Below are positions 18,412 through 27,681 of a stretch of 64,000 nucleotides of DNA, in pieces. A model generated the notes under the pieces. It did no database searches. It was not told where the DNA came from and saw nothing but the letters and a program-made list of their open reading frames with translations. Position numbers and translations under genes: made by a program. This DNA comes from Spirochaetota bacterium (lineage in GTDB: Bacteria; Spirochaetota; Spirochaetia; Treponematales; Rectinemataceae). Every line of letters starts with the position of its first letter. Positions within the stretch are counted from its first letter, which is position 1. Where the stretch lies: contig JAJUJQ010000009.1 in assembly GCA_029265255.1 (NCBI GenBank), forward strand, positions 1 to 64,000. Direction: 5' to 3'.

Positions 18412-19222
18412 TGAACACATCCATTTTGGGATAGGGAATTTCGATTCCTTCTTCCGCGAATCGCCGTTGGATGTCTATTAAAATCGAATTCCGAAGGTCG
18501 AGCAGGCGCGATTGCTCGAACCAAACGCCGTAGAGGATCGAGATGCCGGATTCGTCAAAGCTTTGGATCATAATGAGAGGGGCGGGGTTTTCTAGAGCGA
18601 ATGGATTCCGCGCGGCGATCTGCGCAAGGAGTGTTTGCACCTTTTCAAGGTCGCTCCTCAGGGAAACGCTAAAGGTTATATCCAGCCTGCGAATCGGAAA
18701 GCGGGTGATGTTCGTGACATTCGTCTTGATGATAGTCTCGTTGGGGATACGCACAAAGCGGTTATCGAATGTCTGGATTTTGATTGAAAGCAGGTCGATG
18801 GACATGACGGTACCGGTGATGTCTCCGGTCTGAATGATGTCGCCGATTTGAAATGGCTTTTCGGAGATGAGGAACAATCCGCTGATGAGGTTCGATACCG
18901 AGGTTTGAGCAGCAAAGCCGATGGCGATACCGGCAATACCTGCCGCGCCGAGCAGTGCGGAAAGATCCACGCCCGCTGCCTTGAGGACCGTGGCGGTCGC
19001 GATGATGTAGCCGGTATAGCGGATTGCCTTGCGAATCAGGGTCGCGCGCGCTTCCGGCATGGTTTTTCGCAGCGCTTTGATGACCAGTATTTGAAGGATT
19101 CTGAAGAGCGTTAAAATCAGAACGACCGCGACGGCAACACCGGCGATCCGGTTCCAAAATTCGGGTGTCAGTGCATTTTCGAAAAAACTCGAGATCGATT
19201 TTGGCATCACAATTCCTTGCAT
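18389..19222 (-). CDS. MscS-family mechanosensitive channel
   Basis: A 277-residue small-conductance mechanosensitive channel with three membrane segments. TM3 carries the Gly/Ala-packed pore helix LLGAAGIAGIAIGFAAQTSV followed by NLISGLFLISEKPFQIGD, and the cytoplasmic beta domain has FVRIPNETIIKTNVTNITRF. It releases solutes on hypo-osmotic shock. ATG 19222 is chosen because AAGGAG lies 7 bases upstream; an internal ATG at 19207 is the alternative. It follows the hypothetical gene starting at 20050 by 21 bases in the same direction, so they are probably co-transcribed. Confidence 0.92.
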   Translation of the reverse strand: MQGIVMPKSISSFFENALTPEFWNRIAGVAVAVVLILTLFRILQILVIKALRKTMPEARATLIRKAIRYTGYIIATATVLKAAGVDLSALLGAAGIAGIAIGFAAQTSVSNLISGLFLISEKPFQIGDIIQTGDITGTVMSIDLLSIKIQTFDNRFVRIPNETIIKTNVTNITRFPIRRLDITFSVSLRSDLEKVQTLLAQIAARNPFALENPAPLIMIQSFDESGISILYGVWFEQSRLLDLRNSILIDIQRRFAEEGIEIPYPKMDVFIKNQGQS

Positions 19223-19243
19223 CCAGACGCTCCTTGGCAATTT

Positions 19244-20050
19244 TTACAGCCCCGCGATGGCCTTGAGAAAGCTTACGCCCCGTCGGACAAGGACTTCACT
19301 CAATCCGGTATGGGGAGCAGCCCAGAGTCTGGGGAGTCCGCGATACGCACGGTCATCGACGCTGGTCTGGAGCGAGCCATCTGAAGTGCCAACAACGACC
19401 ACGGTATCGGTTACCACCATGCCGTCTTTCAGGTACAGATTGATCAAGTTCGTATAAATTGCCATTCGTTTCAGATCGATAGCTTCTTTCGAGCGGTTTC
19501 TGACCACCATGCGGCACTGAAGCAGGGAGCGGCATGAGAGGTAGCGGTGCGCGCCTGGTAAAGACCCATCGACGCTGGCGTATCCGGTTTCATTCTGGCA
19601 TTCGGGATCGAGCTCAAGCGGAAGAGAAAGACAGAGATTGCCGGCAGTCTTGTCGCCGAACCATGTAAGCCCCGCGGTGAATGGAGAGGCTTCGAAAAGC
19701 ACCTGCCCACTATCCAGCTCGAACCGCATGACCGGTGGGAGTGCGATGGTAAACCATGCTTCGGCACCGGGGAGAATACGCACATCGTTCCGGGCTGAGA
19801 CGAGGTAGGGCATGTCGCTGAGGCGCGGTCTTAGCGCTACCCTGCGGCCTGGCCCAACGGCAAAAGAAACCTGCAGGGTATCCGGGGCTTTCGCGACTTC
19901 AGGGCCGGCTGTGTTCGGCTTTATCTGCTTGAAAGGGATCGGCGAGACGGCGAGGCGCCATTCCTCGCCGTTTTTGCGCAGCCATGCGGCAGCCCCATCG
20001 AGTTTCCATCGATACCAGCGCAGTTCTTCAGGCTCAAAATAATCCCACAT
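19244..20050 (-). CDS. Hypothetical protein upstream of mscS (possibly DUF432)
   Basis: A 268-residue protein without a signal peptide or membrane segment, beginning MWDYFEPEELRWYRWKLDGAA. It has a middle region VRILPGAEAWFTIALPPVMRFEL and a Tyr/Leu-rich C-terminal third (IYTNLINLYLKDGMVVTDTV). Size, content and position beside an MscS gene recall DUF432 proteins of unknown function, but I cannot confirm the family by eye. No strong ribosome site marks the start. Its 21-base spacing to mscS suggests a shared osmotic-stress or membrane role. Confidence 0.6.
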   Translation of the reverse strand: MWDYFEPEELRWYRWKLDGAAAWLRKNGEEWRLAVSPIPFKQIKPNTAGPEVAKAPDTLQVSFAVGPGRRVALRPRLSDMPYLVSARNDVRILPGAEAWFTIALPPVMRFELDSGQVLFEASPFTAGLTWFGDKTAGNLCLSLPLELDPECQNETGYASVDGSLPGAHRYLSCRSLLQCRMVVRNRSKEAIDLKRMAIYTNLINLYLKDGMVVTDTVVVVGTSDGSLQTSVDDRAYRGLPRLWAAPHTGLSEVLVRRGVSFLKAIAGL

Positions 20051-20120
20051 GCGTTCATGATACTACAGAAGAGGTGGAGGGGGGAGAGGCGAATTTTTTC
20101 GATGCCCGGGAACATACGAA

Positions 20121-20139
20121 CGCCGGCACGCGGCCGGCG
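20121..20139 (-). terminator. GC-rich hairpin between genes, weak terminator candidate
   Basis: CGCCGG and CCGGCG pair around CACGCGG, downstream of the aminotransferase gene on the minus strand. No T-tract follows directly, so it could be a Rho-dependent stop or mRNA-stabilising hairpin rather than an intrinsic terminator. Confidence 0.35.
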
Positions 20140-20161
20140 CTCAAGCTCATGAAAAGAAAAA

Positions 20162-21325
20162 TTAGGACAGGTAGGCCGCCTGTGCGGCTGCGACAGCCGC
20201 GCCGTGCTCAAAACGGAAACCTGCTTTGGCAAATCCTCGCTCGATGGCGCCAATGGTCGCCAGGATCTCGGCCGCGTCGCTCATACCCATGTGCCCGATA
20301 CGGAAATATTTCGTCTTGATGGCAGGATGCAGCCCACCCGCCACAGTTGCTCCTTCGGCGGCGATATGGGCTAATACGCCCGCGTCGACACCAGATGGGT
20401 ACCATGCCGCGGTGAGCGTGTTGGCATAGAGTTCGGGGCGCGTAGGGACAAACCCGAGGCCCATCGCGGAGAGGCCAGCGCGAAAAGCACGGGCGCTGCG
20501 GGCATGTCGCTCGAAGCGCGATTCCATGCCTTCTGCGAGAATCTGCCCCAGGCTGACATTGAGAGCACGAACAAGGTTGACGGGCGGCGTGCCGAAATAA
20601 GCCGCTTTGCGCGCTTCGTAAGCTTCCATGACCGGCAGCCAGTTGGTCCAATCGGCGTAGTACGAACGAACCGAATGCGTGCGGGCTTTGAAAACCTCGA
20701 GCGCTCTCTTGCTCGCGACGAGCAGGGCAAGTCCCGGCGGTACACCGATTGCCTTCTGCGAGGCGGTGAGCGCAATATCGACACCCCATTCTTCCATGCG
20801 CAGTTCTTCGCCCCCAACGGCGCAGACACCATCGACCAGCACGAGGGTGCCGGTTTCGCGCGCGGCTGCCGCAAGGGAGCGGACATCGGCGCGGCATCCT
20901 GTGCTGGTGTCGACATGGGTAATGCTCAGAATTTTGTAGGGAGCGGCGTTGAGCATGGCGCGGACAGTTTCCACTGAAGGCAGATCGCCGACGTCGCTCT
21001 TGGCGATGTCGACCTCAGCGCCGTGGACTTTGAAGATATCTGCCATGCGGTCGCTGAAATAGCCGGTATGAACGACAAGCACTCGGTCGCCTGGTTCGGT
21101 GATGTTGGCGACCGCAAGTTCCATGGCGAAGGTGCCGGAGCCGGCTACCGCGAATGGCTGACCGGTAGGCGCGAGCCATACTTTGCGCATTTTCTCGAGC
21201 GCCTGACCAAAGGCTTCGATAAATTGCGGGTCGACATGGCTCAGGGTGGGCACCGCCATTTCCGCCAATACTTCCTGTGTGAATTCTATGGGACCGGGAA
21301 TCATCAGAAGGCGTTTGCCTTTCAT
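20162..21325 (-). CDS. Class V PLP-dependent aminotransferase (alanine/serine-glyoxylate type)
   Basis: A 387-residue fold-type I aminotransferase. It opens LLMIPGPIEFTQEVLAEM, has the substrate/cofactor motif VAGSGTFAMELAVAN near residue 60, the PLP aspartate in LVLVDGVCAVGGEEL, and the Schiff-base lysine in TASQKAIGVPPGLALL near residue 190. Relatives use glyoxylate as amino acceptor with Ala or Ser, or with ureidoglycine (PucG) in purine breakdown; the lysine-site context looks more like the alanine/serine type. AAAAAGGAG precedes ATG 21325. It is divergent from the glutamate synthase gene. Confidence 0.85.
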   Translation of the reverse strand: MKGKRLLMIPGPIEFTQEVLAEMAVPTLSHVDPQFIEAFGQALEKMRKVWLAPTGQPFAVAGSGTFAMELAVANITEPGDRVLVVHTGYFSDRMADIFKVHGAEVDIAKSDVGDLPSVETVRAMLNAAPYKILSITHVDTSTGCRADVRSLAAAARETGTLVLVDGVCAVGGEELRMEEWGVDIALTASQKAIGVPPGLALLVASKRALEVFKARTHSVRSYYADWTNWLPVMEAYEARKAAYFGTPPVNLVRALNVSLGQILAEGMESRFERHARSARAFRAGLSAMGLGFVPTRPELYANTLTAAWYPSGVDAGVLAHIAAEGATVAGGLHPAIKTKYFRIGHMGMSDAAEILATIGAIERGFAKAGFRFEHGAAVAAAQAAYLS

Positions 21326-21438
21326 ATGATGCTCCTTTTTATGTCAATGGTTGGTAGTGATAACAATAGCGCAGGACCAGGCTGCTGGCAAGAGAATCAT
21401 GTACCCAATATTTTTTTACGTTTCGGTCCCGCTCCCTC

Positions 21439-21467
21439 TTGCGTTGCCACGGCCGGCTTGTTACTAT
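21439..21467 (+). promoter_or_regulatory. Possible sigma-70 promoter for glutamate synthase
   Basis: TTGCGT (21439-21444) and TACTAT (21462-21467) are 17 bases apart, ending 48 bases before the GTG start of the glutamate synthase gene. Matches to consensus are moderate. The rest of the roughly 190-base divergent region shows no clear operator. Confidence 0.35.
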
Positions 21468-21515
21468 CCGTAGAAATATCTTGGCAGCATAATTATGCAT
21501 AACAAGGAGGTAGTT

Positions 21516-24500
21516 GTGCATATATTTGCAGAAGAACAATTCGAGGCACAAGGGTTTTACCGACGGAGTGACGAGCATGCGAACTGCGGCATCGCGCTGG
21601 TGGCTGAAACCGTCAAAGGGCCTGGCCATCAGGTGATTCGCGACGCGCTTACAGTGCTGAACAATCTCGAGCATCGAGGCGCGGTAGGGAGCGATGGGCT
21701 GACAGGGGATGGTGCCGGTATCCTCTGCGAGATACCGCGCCGGTTTATTGCTCAAGCCTTCGAGATACCGGATTCAGGATGCCCCTTTGGAGTCGCCATG
21801 CTGTTTCTTCCCCAATCCTGGGAGATGTTCAAGCGCATAACAACACAGCTGGAGACTATTGTTGGCGCTCATGGATTTAAAATCGAACGATGGCGTGAAG
21901 TGCCAGTGGTGCCGCAAGTGCTCGGCATGAAGGCACAATCTACTCTGCCAAGAATATGTCAGGCGCTAATAACCAGCAAGGGGAATGAAGAAGAGACCAG
22001 AGCGCATGGAAAGGACTTTGAGCGCGCGCTTTTCATGCTGCGAAAACGTATCGAAAAGGAGTTACAGGAAGCGGGATATTCCCAGGATCAGTGCTATATT
22101 GCCTCGCTTTCTTCCAGAACCATTATCTACAAAGGTATGTTTGTCGCTTCGCAGTTCGAGCGATTCTATCCGGATCTTGCCGATGCTCTCTTCGAGAGTC
22201 GATTTGCGATCGTGCATCAGCGATACTCGACCAATACCTTTCCTTCTTGGAGGCTTGCCCAGCCATTCCGGATGATCGCGCATAACGGGGAAATCAATAC
22301 GCTTCGCAAGAATATCAATTCGATGAAGGCCCGCCAGGCGACTATGCATGCGCCATGCTTCGGGGAAGACTTTCTCGGCACGACTATGGTCCTTGATGAG
22401 AGCGGTTCGGATAGCGCGATCTTCGACAACATCTTCGAGATGCTCGTCCATGCGGGAAGAAGCCCCGCCCATGTGTTTTCAATGATGGTGCAGGAACCTA
22501 TCAATACGCGTCCCGACATGTCGATCGACAGAAAAGCCTTCTATGAGATGCACTCAGCCATGCTGGAAACCTGGGACGGCCCCGCGGCGATGTGCTTTAC
22601 TGACGGTGTCGTGGCAGGTGCCGCGCTGGACCGCAATGGGTTAAGACCATTTCGTTTTTCGATCGACGGTAGTGGGAGTTTTCTGGGAGCGAGCGAAGCG
22701 GGTGTTCTCCCAGCCAATGAAGCAAGGAGCCAGGAACACGGTATTCTGAGGCCGGGTGAGATGGTCCTGCTTGATTTTCAGCAAGGAAGAATCATACGGG
22801 ATGCCGAAATTAAAGCGCGACTGTCCAGAATGAGACCGTACCGCCGATGGCTGGAGAGCCATAGGATTACGCTGCGAGGATTGTTTCTCAAACAGGAATT
22901 GGATTCGACCACCACCGAAGAGAGTGTTGAGGAAGGCCTCGATCAAGCCGCCGCCTATTTTCTCTTCGATGCCGAACGAATATCTATTCTTAAATCGATG
23001 ATGCTGCAGGGGCAGGAACCGGTCGCTGCCTTTACTACCAAAAAGCCCCCCGCGGCGCTGATGTCGATACCAAGGCCTCTCAGCGCGTATTTCCGACAAC
23101 GGTTTGCTCAGGTGACAAACCCGCCCATCGATGCCTACCGGGAATCCATTGTCATGTCGCTGGAGAATTACATTGGAACACAGCATAACCTGCTCGATGA
23201 AACGCCGCAGCATTGCGCTCAGCTCAAACTGGAGCGGCCAATTCTGTCCAATGCCGATATCAGCAGGATGAAACGCGCGTCGAGCGATGCCTTCCGCGTC
23301 GAAACGCTTTCCTTGTGCCTGCCGCTTCCTTCATCCGGCCTGGATCTGGCGAAGGCACTCGAGGAGCTTCGCGAGCGCGCAAGGTATGTTATCGATTCTG
23401 GCGCGCAGTGCATTATCTTGAGCGACCGGGGGGTGGACCGCGGTCATCTGGCAATACCCGCGCTTCTGGCGCTATCGGCGCTGCATTCCGCGCTTGTCGA
23501 TGCTCGAAAACGTCACTTGGCCGGACTCATTGTGGAAACCGGAGAAGCCTGTGACGTCCATGATATCGCGGTGCTTTTAGCGTTCGGCGCGAGCGGGGTC
23601 AATCCCTGGATGGTGTTCAACTTGATACCGAAGTTGGCGAAGCTGTGGGAGACAGAAGTCTCAGTTGAGGAACTCGCCGACAGGTATCTCGCGGCCGCGT
23701 CAAAGGGGATACTGAAAATCATGTCGAAGCTCGGCATATCGACGATTTCCTCATACAGGGGCTCGCGGTTGTTCGAAATCGTCGGACTCGACGACGCACT
23801 TGTTTCCCAGTACTTCAGGGGGACCGAGAGTGTCTGCGGGGGAATCGGAATTGGGGATCTGGCCGAGCAGCTCCTTGTGCGGCATCACGATGCGTATATT
23901 CAGGCACAGAGTCAACCTTGTTACCAGCGCACAGTACCGAAATCTCACGCCGAGGGTCCCTGGCCTTCTCGCCTCGCGGTTCTGCTGACTGAAGCGGTAC
24001 GAACTAGCGACCGCGGCGCGTGGAGAAAATATGTGGAAGGCATGGAGAGCGCTGAAAGGCCTCCCTTCGCGTTCCGAGACCTGTGGCATTTCAAGCTGCG
24101 TCAGCCGATTCCCATCGATGCGGTACAGCCTTTGGAAGAGATAATCGGCCGGTTTTCCGTGGCGGCCATGTCGCTGGGCGCGATCAGTCCCGAAGCGCAC
24201 GAAGCGCTTGCCGCTGGAGCAAACGCGATCGGCTCCTGGAGTAATTCGGGAGAGGGCGGTGAGGATGCCGAACGGTGCGGCTACAAAGAGCGGGGATTGG
24301 ATTCTTCAAACCCTTCCAAGCAGATCGCCTCAGGACGCTTCGGGGTAACCGCCCGGTACCTTGCCCGCGGTTTGGAGCTGCAGATTAAGATCGCGCAGGG
24401 GGCAAAACCGGGAGAGGGTGGCCAGCTTCCTGGTGCGAAAGTGAATGACTATATCGCGCGTTTGCGTCACTCAAAACCTGGCGTAACGCTCATAAGCCCA

Positions 24501-26054
24501 CCTCCGCACCATGATATCTATTCCATTGAGGATCTTTCGCAGCTTATCCATGATCTTCGGTGCGTCAACCCAGGTGCGCGAATCGCGGTAAAGCTTGCGG
24601 CGCAGTCGGGAATCGGTACGGTTGCGGCAGGCGTCGTCAAGGCAGGCGCGGATTGCGTCATTGTGTCTTCTGCGGATGGCGGCACAGGCGCTGCGCCACT
24701 TTCATCGCTAGATTATACAGGGAGTTATTGGGAATTTGCTCTCCCCGAAATCCGCCAGGTGCTTGCCATGAACGGTCTGGATCTGTACTCCGTGGTGCAG
24801 GTGGACGGTCGGCTCAGAACCGCTCGGGATATTGTGTTCGCCGCGATTCTGGGAGCGAGGGAATTTTCCTTTGGCATACTGGCGATGATTTCCATGGGGT
24901 GCATCGCGTGCGGCCGGTGCAATCTGGGCACATGTCCTGCTGGTATCGCGACGCAGGATCCCGAATATCGGAAAAATTTTAAGGGCAAGCCCGAGCATCT
25001 TGCGGCTCTGTTCAGATTTCTGGCTGAGGATGTGCGGGCAACGCTTGCGTCGCTGGGCGTAGTTTCCCTCGATGCGCTCTGCGGCAACAGTGACCTTATC
25101 GATTTTGGTGCGCTCGCAAGAACTCTCCCGCAGAGGTCTCTGAACTTTGATCGAATCAGACAAGCGCTGGAGATTGCGCGACAGTATCCAGGGGCAGAAT
25201 CAGGAGCCGAACATGGGCTGCCAGCGGTAGAAATACCTCTTCCGCCAGCAGGATTGAGAAATTTCAAGGGGCATTCCGGGTCTCCCTTCCACCTGTCGGA
25301 TGTGGAATCGGCCATGATTCAGGCGATGGAGCGATTCAACCCCGGTTCTGGCAGAGTGAGTCTCTCATTTATGATTAAAAATTCTGATCGGTCGCTCGGC
25401 GCCCGGCTGAGCGGTTATGTGGCCGAGAAGCATATGCAGCTTTTGCAGGACACGTTCAGCGTCAGCTTCAGCGGGACCGCGGGACAGAGCTTTGGAGCCT
25501 TTTTGGAAAAGGGCATATTTTTCAGGCTGTTTGGACAGGCGAACGATTTTGTGGGCAAATCGCTTTCCGGGGGGCGAATTGTGATACAACCGCCGATGGA
25601 TGCTCGCGGGTATTCTGCTGACTATTGTGTCGCTGGGAATGTCTGCCTGTACGGAGCGACCGCGGGGGAGGCCTATTTCAGCGGCACCGTTGGAGAAAGA
25701 TTTTGCGTGCGGAATTCTGGGGCGCTTGCCGTGGCCGAAGGGGCAGGAAACCATGCCTGCGAGTACATGACCGGTGGGGTCGTTGTCATCCTTGGGGAGA
25801 TTGGATACAACTGCGGCGCCGGCATGACCGGCGGCGTCGCGTATGTGCTCGACGAGCACCAGCGAGTGGACCTGCGGTGCAACCGACAGGATGTCGATAT
25901 CGGCCTTGTTTCTACGATGGAAGAGGCGCTGCTGCTCAAACGCATCATCGAAACCCACAGAGCCCTGACCGGCAGCATAAAAGCAGGGTCGATTCTTGAT
26001 GCGTGGGACAGGTATCTGCCGCGCTTCGTCAAGATCGAAGCTGCGGGAAGCTGA
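21516..26054 (+). CDS. gltB: Glutamate synthase large subunit (GOGAT alpha)
   Basis: A 1512-residue enzyme that makes two glutamates from glutamine and 2-oxoglutarate. AAGGAGG five bases before GTG 21516 sets the start; the upstream ATG at 21495 precedes that site. The N-terminal glutaminase nucleophile would be Cys24 in HANCGIALV, implying removal of a 23-residue propeptide. The FMN domain holds SNSGEGGEDAER and PGEGGQLPGAKV, and the 3Fe-4S ligands fit C-x5-C-x4-C as Cys1129, 1135 and 1140 in GCIACGRCNLGTCPAG. The C-terminal GXGXG domain is complete. No gltD lies beside it, so the electron donor is elsewhere or is ferredoxin. Confidence 0.95.
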   Translation: MHIFAEEQFEAQGFYRRSDEHANCGIALVAETVKGPGHQVIRDALTVLNNLEHRGAVGSDGLTGDGAGILCEIPRRFIAQAFEIPDSGCPFGVAMLFLPQSWEMFKRITTQLETIVGAHGFKIERWREVPVVPQVLGMKAQSTLPRICQALITSKGNEEETRAHGKDFERALFMLRKRIEKELQEAGYSQDQCYIASLSSRTIIYKGMFVASQFERFYPDLADALFESRFAIVHQRYSTNTFPSWRLAQPFRMIAHNGEINTLRKNINSMKARQATMHAPCFGEDFLGTTMVLDESGSDSAIFDNIFEMLVHAGRSPAHVFSMMVQEPINTRPDMSIDRKAFYEMHSAMLETWDGPAAMCFTDGVVAGAALDRNGLRPFRFSIDGSGSFLGASEAGVLPANEARSQEHGILRPGEMVLLDFQQGRIIRDAEIKARLSRMRPYRRWLESHRITLRGLFLKQELDSTTTEESVEEGLDQAAAYFLFDAERISILKSMMLQGQEPVAAFTTKKPPAALMSIPRPLSAYFRQRFAQVTNPPIDAYRESIVMSLENYIGTQHNLLDETPQHCAQLKLERPILSNADISRMKRASSDAFRVETLSLCLPLPSSGLDLAKALEELRERARYVIDSGAQCIILSDRGVDRGHLAIPALLALSALHSALVDARKRHLAGLIVETGEACDVHDIAVLLAFGASGVNPWMVFNLIPKLAKLWETEVSVEELADRYLAAASKGILKIMSKLGISTISSYRGSRLFEIVGLDDALVSQYFRGTESVCGGIGIGDLAEQLLVRHHDAYIQAQSQPCYQRTVPKSHAEGPWPSRLAVLLTEAVRTSDRGAWRKYVEGMESAERPPFAFRDLWHFKLRQPIPIDAVQPLEEIIGRFSVAAMSLGAISPEAHEALAAGANAIGSWSNSGEGGEDAERCGYKERGLDSSNPSKQIASGRFGVTARYLARGLELQIKIAQGAKPGEGGQLPGAKVNDYIARLRHSKPGVTLISPPPHHDIYSIEDLSQLIHDLRCVNPGARIAVKLAAQSGIGTVAAGVVKAGADCVIVSSADGGTGAAPLSSLDYTGSYWEFALPEIRQVLAMNGLDLYSVVQVDGRLRTARDIVFAAILGAREFSFGILAMISMGCIACGRCNLGTCPAGIATQDPEYRKNFKGKPEHLAALFRFLAEDVRATLASLGVVSLDALCGNSDLIDFGALARTLPQRSLNFDRIRQALEIARQYPGAESGAEHGLPAVEIPLPPAGLRNFKGHSGSPFHLSDVESAMIQAMERFNPGSGRVSLSFMIKNSDRSLGARLSGYVAEKHMQLLQDTFSVSFSGTAGQSFGAFLEKGIFFRLFGQANDFVGKSLSGGRIVIQPPMDARGYSADYCVAGNVCLYGATAGEAYFSGTVGERFCVRNSGALAVAEGAGNHACEYMTGGVVVILGEIGYNCGAGMTGGVAYVLDEHQRVDLRCNRQDVDIGLVSTMEEALLLKRIIETHRALTGSIKAGSILDAWDRYLPRFVKIEAAGS

Positions 26055-26060
26055 ATTCGT

Positions 26061-26798
26061 TCAGTGCAGATATTCAGGGTGATCCACAAGGGTACCGGAT
26101 AGGAATGCCTGCACTGCTTCGTCCACGCTGTTCAGTGCTGTGACGATTGGTATGATGCCTGCAGCGCGTAGGGAGGAATAGGCCCCTGACCCCATGCCGC
26201 CTGCGATGAGTGTTGAGCAATCGGCGATCGCGTCGGACATCTGAGCATGGCGGTGCTGTGCTCCTACGTCGAATCCATGGTTTGGCCCTCCATGTTCGTG
26301 GATACCGGCACCATGTACATGTCTGACTTTTCCGCGCATTTTCTTGGAGATTACCTTACCATCTTCAATCTCGATAACCACATAGTACGCAGCTCTTCCG
26401 AAATGCCTGCTGATTGTCGATCCATCATCAGAGACGATAGCAATTTTTGCGTTCATAACCCCACCCTCGACAGGAGTATACTCTTCTATGTCGAATGCTC
26501 CACGCTGAATGTGAGTTTTATCCTCGATCCTGAGAGTGCGTCCGTAGAGAATCGCGGTAGCCACCTTACGCCTGGCTGATTCGATAATCCGGCCAAATGT
26601 CTGGCGCGAAATCCCCATTCTGCGGGAGGCGGCTTCCTGATACATGCCTTCGAGATCGGCATATCTGAGCGCTTCGGCCTCGTCTGTATAGAGAATAACC
26701 GCGTCATCGGGCTTGTCAGTGAGTTCATCAGCCCATGGCCCGAACGCCCGGCACCCTATTCTGGTCCGAACGACACGAATACAGGGGGGTCTCGGCAT
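26061..26798 (-). CDS. DUF134 DNA-binding domain fused to NifX/NifB-type Fe-Mo cofactor-like domain
   Basis: A 245-residue two-domain protein. Residues 1-110 are DUF134: MPRPPCIRVVRTRIGCRAFGP at the start and a helix-turn-helix with YQEAASRRMGISRQTFGRII. Residues 117-245 are a dinitrogenase iron-molybdenum cofactor-like domain: KIAIVSDDGSTISRHFGRA, a His-rich loop (HVHGAGIHEHGG) and ADCSTLIAGGMGSGAY. The start is the conserved MPRP, 7 bases after mrp stops. A cluster-sensing regulator is plausible but not shown. It converges on gltB with 6 bases between stops. Confidence 0.85.
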   Translation of the reverse strand: MPRPPCIRVVRTRIGCRAFGPWADELTDKPDDAVILYTDEAEALRYADLEGMYQEAASRRMGISRQTFGRIIESARRKVATAILYGRTLRIEDKTHIQRGAFDIEEYTPVEGGVMNAKIAIVSDDGSTISRHFGRAAYYVVIEIEDGKVISKKMRGKVRHVHGAGIHEHGGPNHGFDVGAQHRHAQMSDAIADCSTLIAGGMGSGAYSSLRAAGIIPIVTALNSVDEAVQAFLSGTLVDHPEYLH

Positions 26799-26805
26799 AG
26801 GTTTG

Positions 26806-27600
26806 TCAGCTTTGCGCCTGGCTTGGTAATGAAGCCAGTGCCAATTCCAATTCCGTGGCGAGGCTTTCAGCGTCCTTTTGTGCCTGCGGACTGAGCGCTC
26901 CCCATCGAAGCGACCGTACCTGGGCAAATTCCTTGCGCCATGGCAATCTTCCCAGCAAGGGCACTTCCATCCGTGTCGTGCTGTCCGAACCATCGTCGAA
27001 AAGCGTCACTGCCTCACCGCAGTGCGGACAGATCATAGAGCGCATGTTCTCAACGACACCGAGGATAGGGGTTTTAAGCATTGAAGCCATGCGGATCGAT
27101 TTTCGCACAATCATGGATACATAATCCTGTGGCGTCGCGACTACGACGATGCCCGCGAAAGGGATCGTCTGGAACGCAGTGAGCAAGACATCGGAGGTAC
27201 CCGGTGGGAAATCGATCACCAGATAGTCGAGCTCGCCCCAGATGGTATCGCTCCAGAACTGCTCGACTGCTTTTGCGAGAAGAGGGCCTCGCCAGATTAC
27301 CGGTTCGTCCTCCCGTTCATTAAATAAATTAATGGAAATGACCTTGATACCATCTTCGCTCTCGATGGGGAAAAGGTGTTCACCATCGGATTCCGCGCGG
27401 AAACTATCGATACCGAGAAGCCTTGGAATACTTGGTCCTGTAATATCCGCATCCATAATGCCGACGCGCATGCCGCGAGCCGAAAGCGCCTGGGCTAGCA
27501 ATGTCGCGACCATCGATTTTCCGACACCACCCTTGCCGCTGACGACACCAATAACCCGCCTGATGGACGGATTGAGTTTTTTCTCCGGGACGAGACTCAT
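26806..27600 (-). CDS. Mrp/NBP35-family iron-sulfur carrier ATPase
   Basis: A 264-residue cytoplasmic P-loop protein that carries and transfers Fe-S clusters. The deviant Walker A is GVVSGKGGVGKSMVATLL near residue 18, switch I is MDADITGPSIPRLLG, Walker B is YLVIDFPPGTSD, and the cluster-binding CxxC is in MICPHCGEA. Length is typical of the short Mrp class lacking the N-terminal DUF59. It is the first gene of a two-gene unit with the DUF134 fusion, and a perfect palindrome lies just upstream of the start. Confidence 0.9.
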   Translation of the reverse strand: MSLVPEKKLNPSIRRVIGVVSGKGGVGKSMVATLLAQALSARGMRVGIMDADITGPSIPRLLGIDSFRAESDGEHLFPIESEDGIKVISINLFNEREDEPVIWRGPLLAKAVEQFWSDTIWGELDYLVIDFPPGTSDVLLTAFQTIPFAGIVVVATPQDYVSMIVRKSIRMASMLKTPILGVVENMRSMICPHCGEAVTLFDDGSDSTTRMEVPLLGRLPWRKEFAQVRSLRWGALSPQAQKDAESLATELELALASLPSQAQS

Positions 27601-27616
27601 GAGGGCTCCTTCGTTA

Positions 27617-27630
27617 TGAGCATATGCTCA
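27617..27630. promoter_or_regulatory. 14-bp perfect palindrome upstream of mrp
   Basis: TGAGCATATGCTCA reads identically on both strands and lies 17 bases before the mrp start on the minus strand. A related half (ATATGCTG) follows nearby at 27642-27649. The position suits an operator; the co-transcribed DUF134 helix-turn-helix protein is the obvious candidate ligand, which is inference. Confidence 0.5.
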
Positions 27631-27681
27631 AAACTATCATGATATGCTGTTGTGATCAAGCCTTCTGACGGGTATTGGCAC

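Noticed and set aside
21326..21515. Sigma-54 promoter or glutamine/glycine riboswitch before the glutamate synthase gene
   Set aside because: GG and GC dinucleotides do not have the 10-base spacing and no riboswitch core motif is visible.
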